NCBI RefSeq assembly: GCF_004366355.1
Contig: NZ_SODV01000001.1
Span: 1 to 64,000 of the forward strand
Reading direction: 5' to 3'
Source: Dinghuibacter silviterrae
Lineage (GTDB): Bacteria; Bacteroidota; Bacteroidia; Chitinophagales; Chitinophagaceae
Length of the DNA: 64,000 nt
The notes beneath the pieces were generated by a model. That model was not told the DNA's origin, did not search any database, and saw only the letters and a list, made by a program, of their open reading frames with translations. Position numbers and translations under genes: made by a program. Positions 42,579-52,222 of the stretch are shown in pieces; the first letter of the stretch is position 1, and every line of letters starts with the position of its first letter.

Positions 42579-43829
42579 CTAGCTTTTTTTGCACGTATCT
42601 ATACGCCTTTGCAAGAAATTACGTTCCATCGTACTCCGCGCAAGCGCAAGCGCTGAAGAGAAATGCGCTTTCGCAACCGGATAATTCCCCCGACGGAATT
42701 CAAGTTCACCAAGCGCAGCCGGGTAAAACGGGTAAGAAGAAAGGCGATGAAGGTCATGGATAACGCCTATCTCCCGTAAACCCTGCTCTGGGCCATCCAG
42801 CTGCGCTATCGCAATCGCCCGGTTCAGTGCAATCACCGGTGAGGGATGGATAGCCATAAGCATGTCATAAAGCGACACAATCTGTTTCCAATCAGTATCT
42901 TCGCTCCTGGCGGCACTGGTATGCATTGCAGCAATAGCCGCTTCAATATGATATCTTGTCAGTTCTGTACCGGAGGCAGAAAGGTCAAGAAGCGCTTGTC
43001 CTTCCGCTATGAGGTTATGATCCCATAAAGACCGGTCCTGCTCAAAGAAGGAAACAAGATTATCCGAACCATCCAAACGAGCCGGCAAACGGGCCGCGTT
43101 CAGATACATCAACGCGGCAAGCGCATAAGATCGGGGGGTTACCAAAACAGGTTGCTCGATGAGTAAATTTATGAGCAGAATGGCCTCCTGACAAAGCTCC
43201 ATGCGCACTGCCGCCTCGGGAGAGGAGCCATGATACCCTTCGTTAAAAAGCAGATATAACGCTTGCAGCACGGCGGAAAGCCTGGAGGGGAATTCCGTAT
43301 CGTCAAGATCAAAAAGCGTCGTGGATTCCGCCAGTATCTTCTTTGCCCGGGTGATGCGTTGTTCAATAGCGGCATGACTGCTCATGAAGGCCTGTGCAAT
43401 CTCCATTACATTGAATCCGCATAATATGTGCAATATCAGCGCAATTTGAGCCTCTTCAGAGATACGCGGATGGCAGCAGGAGAACATCATACGTAGCTGG
43501 GAATCTTTCACAGCGCGCGCGCTAAACGCCTCCTCAACTGTCGGGACCAGCGTCCATTCCGATTCAAGAAAGCGCGTTAGTTCCGGCTCGGCCGCTCTAG
43601 CCGTGTGTTTCCGGCGCAAGATATCCAAGGCCCGGTTCTTGGCAACGGTCATCAGCCATGCGGAAGGATTTTTTGGCAGACCGCGCAATTTCCATGTCTC
43701 CATAGCACGGCAAAAGGCGTCCTGCGTGACGTCTTCTGCCAATGCCAGGTTACCGACTCCGAAAAGCCGGGTTAACGCGGCAACAATTCTTCCGGATTCA
43801 TGCCGGAAAAAATGTTCCTCAATTTCCAT
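42579..43829 (-). CDS. ECF42-type sigma factor with DUF6596/TPR extension
   Basis: The 416-residue protein has sigma regions 2 and 4 in the first 170 residues (EDVTQDAFCRAMETW, NRALDILRRKHTARAAEP, ALILHILCGFNVMEIAQAF), then a C-terminal helical extension (from about residue 185: VLQALYLLFNEGYHGSS, YALAALMYLNAARLPARL). This is the usual architecture of ECF42 sigma factors. It overlaps the preceding YCII gene by 11 nt, a common association, and is likely to be regulated by that partner or by its own extension rather than an anti-sigma factor. Confidence 0.9.
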   Translation of the reverse strand: MEIEEHFFRHESGRIVAALTRLFGVGNLALAEDVTQDAFCRAMETWKLRGLPKNPSAWLMTVAKNRALDILRRKHTARAAEPELTRFLESEWTLVPTVEEAFSARAVKDSQLRMMFSCCHPRISEEAQIALILHILCGFNVMEIAQAFMSSHAAIEQRITRAKKILAESTTLFDLDDTEFPSRLSAVLQALYLLFNEGYHGSSPEAAVRMELCQEAILLINLLIEQPVLVTPRSYALAALMYLNAARLPARLDGSDNLVSFFEQDRSLWDHNLIAEGQALLDLSASGTELTRYHIEAAIAAMHTSAARSEDTDWKQIVSLYDMLMAIHPSPVIALNRAIAIAQLDGPEQGLREIGVIHDLHRLSSYPFYPAALGELEFRRGNYPVAKAHFSSALALARSTMERNFLQRRIDTCKKS

Positions 43830-44172
43830 CGCCTAATTCCAGCGGTGCGATTGGACGTACCTCCACAGAACCGCCATCCTCAAAAATAGGGCATCCCAGG
43901 GAAAACGCCACGGCCTGCTCGATATCCTTGGCCACTATGATGCTATACCCTCCGACCACGTCTTTAGCTTCGGCATAGGGTCCGTCGATGACCTGCTTTT
44001 TTGCACCTTTCACCACCTTACCAAAAGGCTGCAAAGGCTCTCCGAGAGATTTCACATGGCCTTTGTCACTAAGATCCTTTAACCAGGTCATCCATTTGGC
44101 CGTTTTCTTCTGCATTTCATCAGGAGATGCAGGTTGTTCGTACCCTCGATAGAAATATACAAATTCAGTCAT
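43819..44172 (-). CDS. YCII-related (DGPF domain) protein
   Basis: The 117-residue protein carries the DGPY/DGPF motif in VIDGPYAEAKDVVGGYSII, typical of the YCII fold found beside ECF42 sigma genes. An active-site role is not shown. It overlaps the sigma factor gene by 11 nt and lies 30 nt downstream of the SDR gene, so all three may be one operon. Confidence 0.9.
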   Translation of the reverse strand: MTEFVYFYRGYEQPASPDEMQKKTAKWMTWLKDLSDKGHVKSLGEPLQPFGKVVKGAKKQVIDGPYAEAKDVVGGYSIIVAKDIEQAVAFSLGCPIFEDGGSVEVRPIAPLELGDGN

Positions 44173-44202
44173 AGCGCTTTTTTTATGTTGATGTTTAAAT
44201 TA

Positions 44203-44991
44203 CTAATCCATGGCGCCCATGGTCACATTGACGGTCGTTCCCATCATGGCGCTTGCCTTGTCGGAAGCCACGAAGACCGCCACATTTGCCAACTCTGCCA
44301 GTGTCAGGAAGCGTTTGGGATGGTTCGTACCTGCAAGATAACCGGTGAACTGTTCCCAGGTTAAGCCCATCATCCCGGCCCTACCTTCGTATATTTCCGT
44401 TATTGTCTTTGTCTCCGGCATGGCGTGGGCTTGCAGACCGACCACACGGATGCCCTGAGGTGAGAGCTCAACCGAGAGGTATCGGGTAAGCGCCTCTTTG
44501 ACAGCCTGTGACGGACCATAACCTCCGTTTGGCGTGCCTATTCTCGGCGGAGGGGCAGTAACGGTCATGATCACCCCGGATTTATTGGCGAGCATACGTC
44601 TTGCCGCTAAACGCGCAGTCAGAAAGTACGATGTAATATAACTCATGATCGGCGTCCAGAATTGCTTAAGATCCATATCGACCAGCGATGCCTCCAGATC
44701 CGGGGTCGGCAGGATCCCCATCGCATTAAACGAAATATCGATACGATCAGCACTAGCCATTACAGACTCAAGATGCTTATCTATTGCCTGCTCATCAAGG
44801 GCATCAATCTGCGCTGCCTCAGCATCGCCACCGGCAGACACAATATCCCTGGCCACCGCTTCCACAGGCGCCAATCGGTGCCCGGTTAAAAAAAGCTTCG
44901 CGCCTTCGCGTGCGAAAGCCCGGGCGACAGCGCCGCCAATGGCACCGCCTGCTCCATAAATTACCGCAATTTTTCCTTTCAATTCATTCAT
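44203..44991 (-). CDS. SDR family protein lacking the usual catalytic lysine
   Basis: The 262-residue Rossmann protein binds a nucleotide (GAGGAIGGAVARAF, 13-26). It departs from classical SDRs in the active site: the YxxxK motif reads Y158-G-P-S-Q162, so lysine is replaced by glutamine, the NNAG motif is FNAMG, and the catalytic serine position appears to be threonine (MTVTAP). It may be a poor or altered oxidoreductase. ATG 44991 is used. It is divergent from the serine hydrolase at 45133. Confidence 0.85.
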   Translation of the reverse strand: MNELKGKIAVIYGAGGAIGGAVARAFAREGAKLFLTGHRLAPVEAVARDIVSAGGDAEAAQIDALDEQAIDKHLESVMASADRIDISFNAMGILPTPDLEASLVDMDLKQFWTPIMSYITSYFLTARLAARRMLANKSGVIMTVTAPPPRIGTPNGGYGPSQAVKEALTRYLSVELSPQGIRVVGLQAHAMPETKTITEIYEGRAGMMGLTWEQFTGYLAGTNHPKRFLTLAELANVAVFVASDKASAMMGTTVNVTMGAMD

Positions 44992-45132
44992 TATTATCAT
45001 TTTAAGCGTTTAGAAATACACGTGAATACCTCACGCTGTACAAATAAGACGTTTGGAACAGCCGTTTCCCGACATTTTATTTGGATTATTTTTGGGCTGG
45101 TCGATCACGATGACCTCGGCAAAAAACGCTAC

Positions 45133-46443
45133 ATGAAATGGACGTATTTTCCATTGATTTTGCTCCTTTTGAGCGCCTGCCAGGCCTCCCGTCCCACGCC
45201 GGAGGAGGCTTTGCGGGTGAGATTGGACTCCGTGCTGACCCATGTATGCGAGGTCTATGACCTTCCCGGGCTGGCGGTAGGGGTCATCAAGGGAGATCAG
45301 GTCGTCTACGCCCGAGGGTTTGGTCTTAGAAAATTGGGTACCCCGGACCCGGTCAATACGCAATCCTCCTTTCACATGGCTTCGGTGTCCAAGCCCTTTG
45401 TCGCCATGGCCATACTGCAATTGGTGGAAAAAGGGCAAGTGTCCCTGGACGCTCCCCTGATCCGGTATATACCCTATTTCACGATGGCCGATCCAAGGTA
45501 TACGAAGGTCACCATCAGGCAAATGCTGACGCATACCTCCGGCTTCCCGGATGTAAAGGATTATGGCTGGGACAAACCCCAATACGATGACGGTGCGCTG
45601 GAACGGTATATCAAGGACAGTGTGTCTCGTTGTACGCTGCTCTCCGATCCCGGGACACAATTCGCATACAGCAATATGGCGTACGACGTCCTGGCGGGCG
45701 TGGTCGCCGCAGTCAGCGGGACCACCTTCGAAACCTACATGAAAACGCATTTATTCGATCCTTGCAAGATGCGCAACAGCACCTTTACGGTGAAGGACAT
45801 TCCGCCCGGCCTGGCCACCAGCCCTCACGTATTGGGGAACAGCTGCCATTTCGAGGTCAGCGACATCTACCCGTACAATCGCTGCCACGCCGGGAGCTCG
45901 ACGCTGCATTCCAACGTAGAAGATATGCTTGCCTGGGAGCTGATGATCCTCCGGGGCGGCGAGGGAGTCCTGTCACCGGGGAGCCTGACCATGATGCTCA
46001 CCCCCCAGTATAAGTTTGACAGCAATAGCGCAGACGGCCTGGGCTTTTTCATAGATACCTGGAACCACAAAAAGCTGGTGAGCCATTCCGGGGGCGACGT
46101 CGGTTACTCGTCCTACGTGGGCATGATCCCCGAAGATTCCGTGGGTATTGTCTTTATGAGCAACCTGCACCGGTTCGTGCCCTATGAAACCCTGACCTAT
46201 CTTTTGATCAACACCATATACAATTATCCTTCCCCGGAGCTCAGGAAGCCCATCACCTCCGTCATAGCGCCCCTCATTTGCACAGAGGGTTTCGGGAAAG
46301 CCCGCCAAACCTACTTCCAATTGAAGAGGGACAGCGTAGCCGCATACGACTTCAATCCGGATTGGCTGAATGCGCTGGAATTATCCTACAGGCGTCTCGG
46401 CAATGTGCAGGTGGCGAACCAGGTGCATGAACTGTTGCACTAA
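45133..46443 (+). CDS. Lipoprotein serine hydrolase, beta-lactamase class C family
   Basis: The 436-residue protein has a lipobox (LLSAC, Cys16), the nucleophile motif S84-V-S-K87, YSN (179-181) and the third motif HSGG near residue 317. This is the class C beta-lactamase/DD-peptidase fold, covering esterases and peptidases; resistance is not implied. ATG 45133 begins the signal sequence; the longer frame has none. A C-terminal extension of about 90 residues follows the enzyme domain. Confidence 0.9.
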   Translation: MKWTYFPLILLLLSACQASRPTPEEALRVRLDSVLTHVCEVYDLPGLAVGVIKGDQVVYARGFGLRKLGTPDPVNTQSSFHMASVSKPFVAMAILQLVEKGQVSLDAPLIRYIPYFTMADPRYTKVTIRQMLTHTSGFPDVKDYGWDKPQYDDGALERYIKDSVSRCTLLSDPGTQFAYSNMAYDVLAGVVAAVSGTTFETYMKTHLFDPCKMRNSTFTVKDIPPGLATSPHVLGNSCHFEVSDIYPYNRCHAGSSTLHSNVEDMLAWELMILRGGEGVLSPGSLTMMLTPQYKFDSNSADGLGFFIDTWNHKKLVSHSGGDVGYSSYVGMIPEDSVGIVFMSNLHRFVPYETLTYLLINTIYNYPSPELRKPITSVIAPLICTEGFGKARQTYFQLKRDSVAAYDFNPDWLNALELSYRRLGNVQVANQVHELLH

Positions 46444-46449
46444 GGTTTA

Positions 46450-46480
46450 TTGGCCGGATACTTAATAACCTGTACCTTTA
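46450..46480 (+). promoter_or_regulatory. Promoter of a small hypothetical gene
   Basis: TTG at 46450-46452, spacer 20 nt, then TACCTTTA (46473-46480), one mismatch from TAnnTTTG. The -7 element ends 4 nt before the ATG at 46485, indicating a leaderless transcript. Confidence 0.5.
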
Positions 46481-46484
46481 CCGA

Positions 46485-46736
46485 ATGATAAACACCGACA
46501 ACAGGCAGCAGGCGGTCGAAGCCGTGCTGGCCAGGCTAGCCATGATCGCCAAACCATCAAATCGCTTGGGCGTCTATGTCAGCCACAAACTCACGAACGA
46601 CGGGGACTATGCCGTCACGCTGACCAATGGAAGAATTATGTTCTACGCGTCAGAGCTAAAAAGCCTCGGGGGGCTCCCCGATGTCCGCATCCCCGATATA
46701 TTGGCGCGATTCATACCGCAACCCCAGATGACTTAG
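46485..46736 (+). CDS. Small hypothetical protein
   Basis: The 83-residue protein starts MINTDNRQQAVEAVLARLAM and reads through a beta-like middle (GDYAVTLTNGRIMFYASELK) to RIPDILARFIPQPQMT. No family is recognised. It has a fair promoter of its own and convergent overlap with nothing; it ends 3 nt before the aldo/keto reductase remnant. Confidence 0.6.
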   Translation: MINTDNRQQAVEAVLARLAMIAKPSNRLGVYVSHKLTNDGDYAVTLTNGRIMFYASELKSLGGLPDVRIPDILARFIPQPQMT

Positions 46737-46739
46737 CTT

Positions 46740-47487
<748 letters not shown>

Positions 47488-47616
47488 TTAGGTAGATGGA
47501 TTCCGGATCCTGATACCATTTTTGCTGATCGTTAATGCCCGCATCTCCGACGGGGTAATAATGGGTTCAAATATCCTCAGCATTTCGTCCGCGTATTCAA
47601 GCAACGCGTTGGTCAT
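47488..47616 (-). other. Short frame, possible C-terminal remnant
   Basis: A 42-codon frame, MTNALLEYADEMLRIFEPII and TPSEMRALTISKNG, ends with TAA at 47490-47488. It stays open upstream into the HxlR stop. The family is not known; the pattern suggests the tail of a lost gene between HxlR and the pseudogene. Confidence 0.3.
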
Positions 47617-47638
47617 ACCCCGAGCGAGTACCGGACCC

Positions 47639-47986
47639 TCAACTAAGTCCCCTTAACTTATTCCTATGCATCTTACCCCACTTCTCCATGGGCTTTACAA
47701 CATCGTTAAGGCTTAAACAATACTCCGTGATGGTATACTCAATCTTCACGGAATAGCCATCCACCACTTCTCTTCGAATCAATAAATTTTCCTCCAGGTG
47801 CTTCAGCTCCTTCGACAATACCCTATTGGTTATTTTGGGAATGGAATTTAATATGTCATTAAACCGCTTATTGCCGTTGTATATTGAGAGAACAACCGGC
47901 AACTTCCATTTGCCGCCGATGACGAACATCGTATCCTGTATCGCCTTTACCTTCTCCCGAAATCGCTTTTCTTCCTTGTCTGTCAT
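47639..47986 (-). CDS. HxlR family transcriptional regulator
   Basis: This 115-residue winged-helix protein reads GGKWKLPVVLSIYNGNKRFN, IPKITNRVLSKELKHLEENL and LIRREVVDGYSVKIEYTITE. HxlR members commonly respond to aldehydes or redox stress; a conserved N-terminal cysteine is not seen here. ATG 47986 is used, as the TTG-start version adds residues in the operator region. It is divergent from the SDR at 48052. Confidence 0.92.
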   Translation of the reverse strand: MTDKEEKRFREKVKAIQDTMFVIGGKWKLPVVLSIYNGNKRFNDILNSIPKITNRVLSKELKHLEENLLIRREVVDGYSVKIEYTITEYCLSLNDVVKPMEKWGKMHRNKLRGLS

Positions 47987-48007
47987 ATCAGGTATCCTTT
48001 TGTATAC

Positions 48008-48043
48008 AGGTATCAAATATATACCTTACTCCGCTTAGATTTG
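48008..48043 (+). promoter_or_regulatory. HxlR operator and SDR -7 element
   Basis: AGGTAT-N7-ATACCT (48008-48026) is a 6-bp inverted repeat, and GGTATC recurs at 47991-47996 and 48009-48014, 18 bp apart. The SDR -7 element TAGATTTG is at 48036-48043, with the repeat in place of the -33 region. HxlR binding there is inferred. Confidence 0.55.
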
Positions 48044-48051
48044 GAGTAAAA

Positions 48052-48852
48052 ATGAAAACAATATTCATCACCGGCGCCTCGGCCGGTATCGGAAAAGCCA
48101 CAGCAAAATTGTTTCAATCCAAAGGCTGGCATGTTATAGCGACGATGCGAACTCCCCAGAACGAACCAGAGCTTTCGCATTTGGACAATATAACGCTACT
48201 GCCTTTGGATGTCACCAACATCGAACAGATCAGGTCGACGGCTGAAAAAGCCCTGAATGTATACAACATTGACGTCGTAATGAACAACGCGGGCATTCCG
48301 CTTTTTGGCCCAATGGAAGTCTTTAGCGAGGAACAGCTATTGCAGCAGATAAACACGAACCTTCTGGGAACGATTCGTGTTACCCAGGCCTTCATTCCCT
48401 TTTTCAGGGTGAGAAAAAGTGGATTGTTCATTAACGTGACTTCCATAGCAGGATTGATGGCACACCCATACAGCAATGTGTACCATGCCACCAAATGGGG
48501 TATCGAGGGATGGAGTGAAAGCTTGTCCATAGAACTAGCGCCTTTTAACATCAGCGTTAAAACCGTGGAGCCGAGTGGAACAGCTACAAATTTCTTTCAT
48601 ATATCTGATGCCACCCTGGCCTCTCATCCAGCTTATGATGACTCCATAAAAAAAATGCTGAATAGCATCACGCTTAACTTTACTCCCGCACAGGTCGCGG
48701 AGGTCATATACGAAGCGGCAACCGATAACAAGGATCAACTACGCTACCTTGCCGGTCCAAACGCAGAAAAGGCCTACGGCAGGCGGCTGGAGATTGGCCC
48801 GGAAGCCTTTAGAAAGGAAATCAAACAATGGTTTCTTGGATTGTCAACTTAA
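48052..48852 (+). CDS. SDR family oxidoreductase
   Basis: The 266-residue classical SDR has the cofactor motif TGASAGIG (7-14), NNAG near residue 81, catalytic serine in NVTSIAG and the YxxxK motif YHATK. It reduces a carbonyl or oxidises an alcohol with NAD(P). It is divergent from HxlR, the probable regulator. The following serine hydrolase gene lies 33 nt downstream on the same strand. Confidence 0.93.
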   Translation: MKTIFITGASAGIGKATAKLFQSKGWHVIATMRTPQNEPELSHLDNITLLPLDVTNIEQIRSTAEKALNVYNIDVVMNNAGIPLFGPMEVFSEEQLLQQINTNLLGTIRVTQAFIPFFRVRKSGLFINVTSIAGLMAHPYSNVYHATKWGIEGWSESLSIELAPFNISVKTVEPSGTATNFFHISDATLASHPAYDDSIKKMLNSITLNFTPAQVAEVIYEAATDNKDQLRYLAGPNAEKAYGRRLEIGPEAFRKEIKQWFLGLST

Positions 48853-48885
48853 TGCTATTTTGGAGCAGACACAATAATCCGAGAG

Positions 48886-50052
48886 ATGAAGTTCGAGCTC
48901 TTATGCACAGTAACAATGGTGATAAGTTCATGCACACCGCCAAAAGCAAACGAACCTATCCCGGCTGGTTTTTTACCGGAGAATATCAGAGCGGTGGATA
49001 GTCTCGTGGCCGCTTTTATGAACAAGTATAACATTCCAGGGTTGTCGTTCACCATTGCCAGAGACGACAGCATTAAAATCAAGCGGTGTTATGGCTATGC
49101 TGACAAAGACACAAAAGAATTGATGAATCCAGACAACCGTTTCCGGGTTGCCAGCATCGGCAAAACCTTTACGGCTACGGCCATCATGAAACTAGTCGAA
49201 CAAGGAAAGTTGCACCTGCAGGATAAGGTCTTCGGAATAGGCGGAGTTCTTGGAACTACTTATGGAACCTATCCTTATAAAAGATGGGTAGAGGAAATCA
49301 CGGTGGAGGATTTACTGGAGCATTTAGGTGGGGGATGGGCCGATGCCGGCTTTCATAAGATTGGGGACCAGTCTAATGATCGGGATCCCGTGTTCCTGCA
49401 CCCAGAGTTGGACCTGGATGCGTTGATCAGTTGGGCAGTCGATCATCAGCCCCTTCAGCACAAACCAGGCACACACTTTCAATACTCTAATTTCGGGTTT
49501 GACCTGCTGGGGCGGGTGATCGAAAAGGCAACAGGGATGACATACGAAGAATATGTTCGCAGAACCGTATTGCAGCCTTGCGGAATAGCCGATATGCAGA
49601 TGGGTGGCAATACCCTTGCTGATCGGTTGCCAGGGGAAGTCCGCTATTATGACAGTCAGAATGATCCCTACACCTTGTTTGACGCACGCAGATTGTATTC
49701 GAACGGAGGATGGATAGCCACGCCGACAGACCTGGTTAAATTCATTATGCGGGTAGATAAATTTCCGCAAAAGGCGGATATATTGGAACCGGCCACACTG
49801 GATACGATGTTCTCGGCGCCCGCGCTTAGCCCCGACTACGCCAAGGGCTGGCAAGTAAACAAAAACGATGAATATTTTCATGGTGGCGGCTTTCCGGGGG
49901 TCAATTCCCTACTGGTCAGGACACGCGATGGCTTTTGTTGGTCCATGATCGTGAATACATGGTCCCATGAAGTTGTCTTCGGCGGGAAGCTGGATCAGTT
50001 GATGCGGCAGATACGGCATGCTATACGCCGCTGGCCGACTGGCGAAATATAA
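48886..50052 (+). CDS. Lipoprotein serine hydrolase, beta-lactamase class C family
   Basis: The 388-residue protein has a lipobox-like VISSC (Cys16), the nucleophile motif S90-I-G-K93, YSN in FQYSNFGFDLLG, and the third motif as HGGG (FHGGGFPG). It is the same family as the protein at 45133, and the two differ in their C-terminal parts. It is 33 nt after the SDR gene and converges on the DoxX-like gene with a 7-bp gap. Confidence 0.9.
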   Translation: MKFELLCTVTMVISSCTPPKANEPIPAGFLPENIRAVDSLVAAFMNKYNIPGLSFTIARDDSIKIKRCYGYADKDTKELMNPDNRFRVASIGKTFTATAIMKLVEQGKLHLQDKVFGIGGVLGTTYGTYPYKRWVEEITVEDLLEHLGGGWADAGFHKIGDQSNDRDPVFLHPELDLDALISWAVDHQPLQHKPGTHFQYSNFGFDLLGRVIEKATGMTYEEYVRRTVLQPCGIADMQMGGNTLADRLPGEVRYYDSQNDPYTLFDARRLYSNGGWIATPTDLVKFIMRVDKFPQKADILEPATLDTMFSAPALSPDYAKGWQVNKNDEYFHGGGFPGVNSLLVRTRDGFCWSMIVNTWSHEVVFGGKLDQLMRQIRHAIRRWPTGEI

Positions 50053-50059
50053 TTGTTGC

Positions 50060-51115
50060 TCAATTCATCACTTTCTGCAACGTCACCTCAGTCGAATCAC
50101 CCCCAAGAACCCCCGTCATCACCACCATTCCCGTGGCAGGATCCCGCGAAAGCACGCCTTTAAAATCCGGCTTGCCCCCCGGGTTACGCCAGCTTATGCC
50201 AAGATGGTCTTTATCCATCTTATAGGTACCGCTCCATCTCCGCTGCGGCGTGTTGAACTCAAACACGCAGCCATCGTTAACTTCAAAATAGACGACGGTC
50301 AAAAGGCTATCCGAACAGCCAGTTGGGGCAAGAAAATGCTGGTTAACCTTGAGCTGTTTCACCTCGTATTTACCGGTCAGCGCCGGATGTCTATTGGGGT
50401 TGCCATGCATTGCAATCAACAGCAGCGGTATAAAAATAATGGAAAGCCGGATGGCGGCCTTCATATACCCCGGCATCTGCAAAGAAGCAATATTATTTGA
50501 CGCCGCAAAGAAAAACGCTTTCAATCGATTGAATTCCAGGAATAGAAAATACAACGCCCCCAACATCATGATAGACGCGTGTACCACCACACTCTGGCCA
50601 ATGTCATAAAAAATATCCATCAGCAAAATATTCGCCAGCACCGGCAAAAGGATAAACACCCCCACCAACGTGGTCCGCCGGAAAAGCAATAGCATGGCGC
50701 CGGCTATCTGCAAACCGGCAATGATACAGCCAAAAAGATAGGAATGACTAAAAAAGCTCCAGAACAACTCGGAAGGCGTAAAACTTCGATACGGACGATC
50801 CGCCCAGTTCCCCGGTATGACCAACTGCAGGTGACAGATCTTTTCCCAACCAAACGATGCCAGATCATACGCCACCCCGTACCGGATCAATCCTTGCCAA
50901 AAAGCGAGCGTACCCGGGCTATTCTTCTTTCGCGCCTGCCATATAAAAGCGTAAATAACTGCAACAAGCACGATAAGGAATTCGATTAAGGACATTGTCC
51001 TGATGGGCACCCATTGTCGAAAAAATGTAACGCCCTGCCGAAGTAAAAAAGCACCAACGACCAGACCCGCAAGCAGGCAGGTGATGAATTTCTTGAAAAA
51101 GGGAATTTTCTGCAT
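50060..51115 (-). CDS. DoxX-like membrane protein with C-terminal beta domain
   Basis: The 351-residue protein has about eight hydrophobic helices in residues 10-250 (FITCLLAGLVVGAFLL, LIEFLIVLVAVIYAFIW, LFGCIIAGLQIAGAMLLLF, VGVFILLPVLANILLM). A soluble beta-rich C-terminal part of about 105 residues follows (LTGKYEVKQLKVNQHFL, GTYKMDKDHLGISWRNPGG). The fold resembles DoxX/TQO-like proteins. ATG 51115 is used. It closes the operon that starts with DUF2975. Confidence 0.75.
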   Translation of the reverse strand: MQKIPFFKKFITCLLAGLVVGAFLLRQGVTFFRQWVPIRTMSLIEFLIVLVAVIYAFIWQARKKNSPGTLAFWQGLIRYGVAYDLASFGWEKICHLQLVIPGNWADRPYRSFTPSELFWSFFSHSYLFGCIIAGLQIAGAMLLLFRRTTLVGVFILLPVLANILLMDIFYDIGQSVVVHASIMMLGALYFLFLEFNRLKAFFFAASNNIASLQMPGYMKAAIRLSIIFIPLLLIAMHGNPNRHPALTGKYEVKQLKVNQHFLAPTGCSDSLLTVVYFEVNDGCVFEFNTPQRRWSGTYKMDKDHLGISWRNPGGKPDFKGVLSRDPATGMVVMTGVLGGDSTEVTLQKVMN

Positions 51116-51191
51116 ATAGCTTTGGTTGGCCTGGAAGTAGCACACATTCCATGCCGACCGGGGCCAGGCTGTCATCGTGACATTCTTTACC

Positions 51192-51614
51192 TTATTCTTC
51201 GGACAATGCAAGCGTCACAGCGAGCGAGTCCATATAGTCACGCCAATGCACAATCTTCCTGTCCTTGATGGTAATTATAGAACAAAACCTGTTGTTATAA
51301 GGCTTGCCTGCCGGGGTAATCCCATGAACCGCGTATTCCAAAACGATAACCCCGGGGGTGGCGCACTTATGCACCACAAGACCGTCCGCAGACGTAAGCT
51401 TCATGCTGTATCCGCCAAACCAATCCATATACTTCTTCCGGCCCTTGATGATTTCAGGGAATCCCGGAAAACGGTATAAGAATTCAAAGTCGGCATCTTC
51501 TGCAACTGCATCCCAAAAATGCGCCCCATCGACCTCTCCCTCAAGCCCCTTCATAATAATACTGTAGAACGGTTCGGCTTCCTTTTTGAAGGCCGGATGA
51601 TTTCTATCGATCAT
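51192..51614 (-). CDS. SnoaL-like/NTF2 domain protein
   Basis: The 140-residue protein has a single SnoaL-like domain (DGAHFWDAVAEDADFEFLYR, FPGFPEIIKGRKKYMDWFGG). The substrate is unknown. Its start overlaps the YrdB stop by 4 nt. Confidence 0.85.
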   Translation of the reverse strand: MIDRNHPAFKKEAEPFYSIIMKGLEGEVDGAHFWDAVAEDADFEFLYRFPGFPEIIKGRKKYMDWFGGYSMKLTSADGLVVHKCATPGVIVLEYAVHGITPAGKPYNNRFCSIITIKDRKIVHWRDYMDSLAVTLALSEE

Positions 51615-52003
51615 AACTTGGATTTGACAAACCCCGTATACGGTCTATTCCGCAGCATCGCCACCGTCCGGTCATAACTGAAAAGGTAATGACCCACCAG
51701 TATTCCCGCCAGAAACCAAGCCCCGGTATTATATCCCAGGTCTTCCAGTGCCCAGACCGCCCAGGCAAATAATGCCCATTCGAGCAGTAAGCGAAGCGGT
51801 CCCGGAATGGCCACCGGCGCCGGACGCGGGTCATTTGGAATGCGGAAGACACCCCAAAGTATCGCTGCCATGACCGGGAAAGCAATAGAGGCAGCGATAC
51901 CCTGCCAACCCGTAAAACCATGGTAGCCCCAATATGCTATGACGGCCAGCATGACCAACTCCAGCAGGAAGCGCAGCACAAGATTTAAGGGATGAGTATT
52001 CAT
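51611..52003 (-). CDS. YrdB family (DUF2568) membrane protein
   Basis: The 130-residue protein has four predicted helices (LLELVMLAVIAYWGYHGF, IAASIAFPVMAAILWGVF, LLLEWALFAWAVWALED, GAWFLAGILVGHYLF) and the family-like RIPNDPRPAPV loop. No role is known. It begins 9 nt after the HTH gene and overlaps the SnoaL gene. Confidence 0.88.
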   Translation of the reverse strand: MNTHPLNLVLRFLLELVMLAVIAYWGYHGFTGWQGIAASIAFPVMAAILWGVFRIPNDPRPAPVAIPGPLRLLLEWALFAWAVWALEDLGYNTGAWFLAGILVGHYLFSYDRTVAMLRNRPYTGFVKSKL

Positions 52004-52012
52004 TTGCGTAAA

Positions 52013-52219
52013 TTACGAAACTTTATATTCAAGAATGTCCGCCGGCTGACACTCCAACACCTTGCAAATGGCTTCAAGGGTGCTGAAACGAATGGCTTTT
52101 GCTTTGCCGGTCTTCAGGATGGAAAGGTTGGATAGCGTCAGGCCGACTTTTCCTGAAAGTTCGTTGAGCGATATTTTCCGCTTCGCCATCATGACGTCAA
52201 GGTTTACGATAATCGGCAT
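52013..52219 (-). CDS. Small XRE-type HTH regulator
   Basis: The 68-residue protein is almost entirely a helix-turn-helix domain (NLDVMMAKRKISLNELSGKV, GLTLSNLSILKTGKAKAIRF, STLEAICKVLECQPADILEY). This type is normally paired with a DUF2975 membrane protein, as here 3 nt upstream. It is the likely binder of the palindromes before the operon. Confidence 0.93.
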   Translation of the reverse strand: MPIIVNLDVMMAKRKISLNELSGKVGLTLSNLSILKTGKAKAIRFSTLEAICKVLECQPADILEYKVS

Positions 52220-52222
52220 GAC

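Noticed and set aside
45133-46443. Beta-lactam resistance gene
   Set aside because: The class C fold also covers esterases and peptidases, and the lipoprotein form gives no support for a resistance role.
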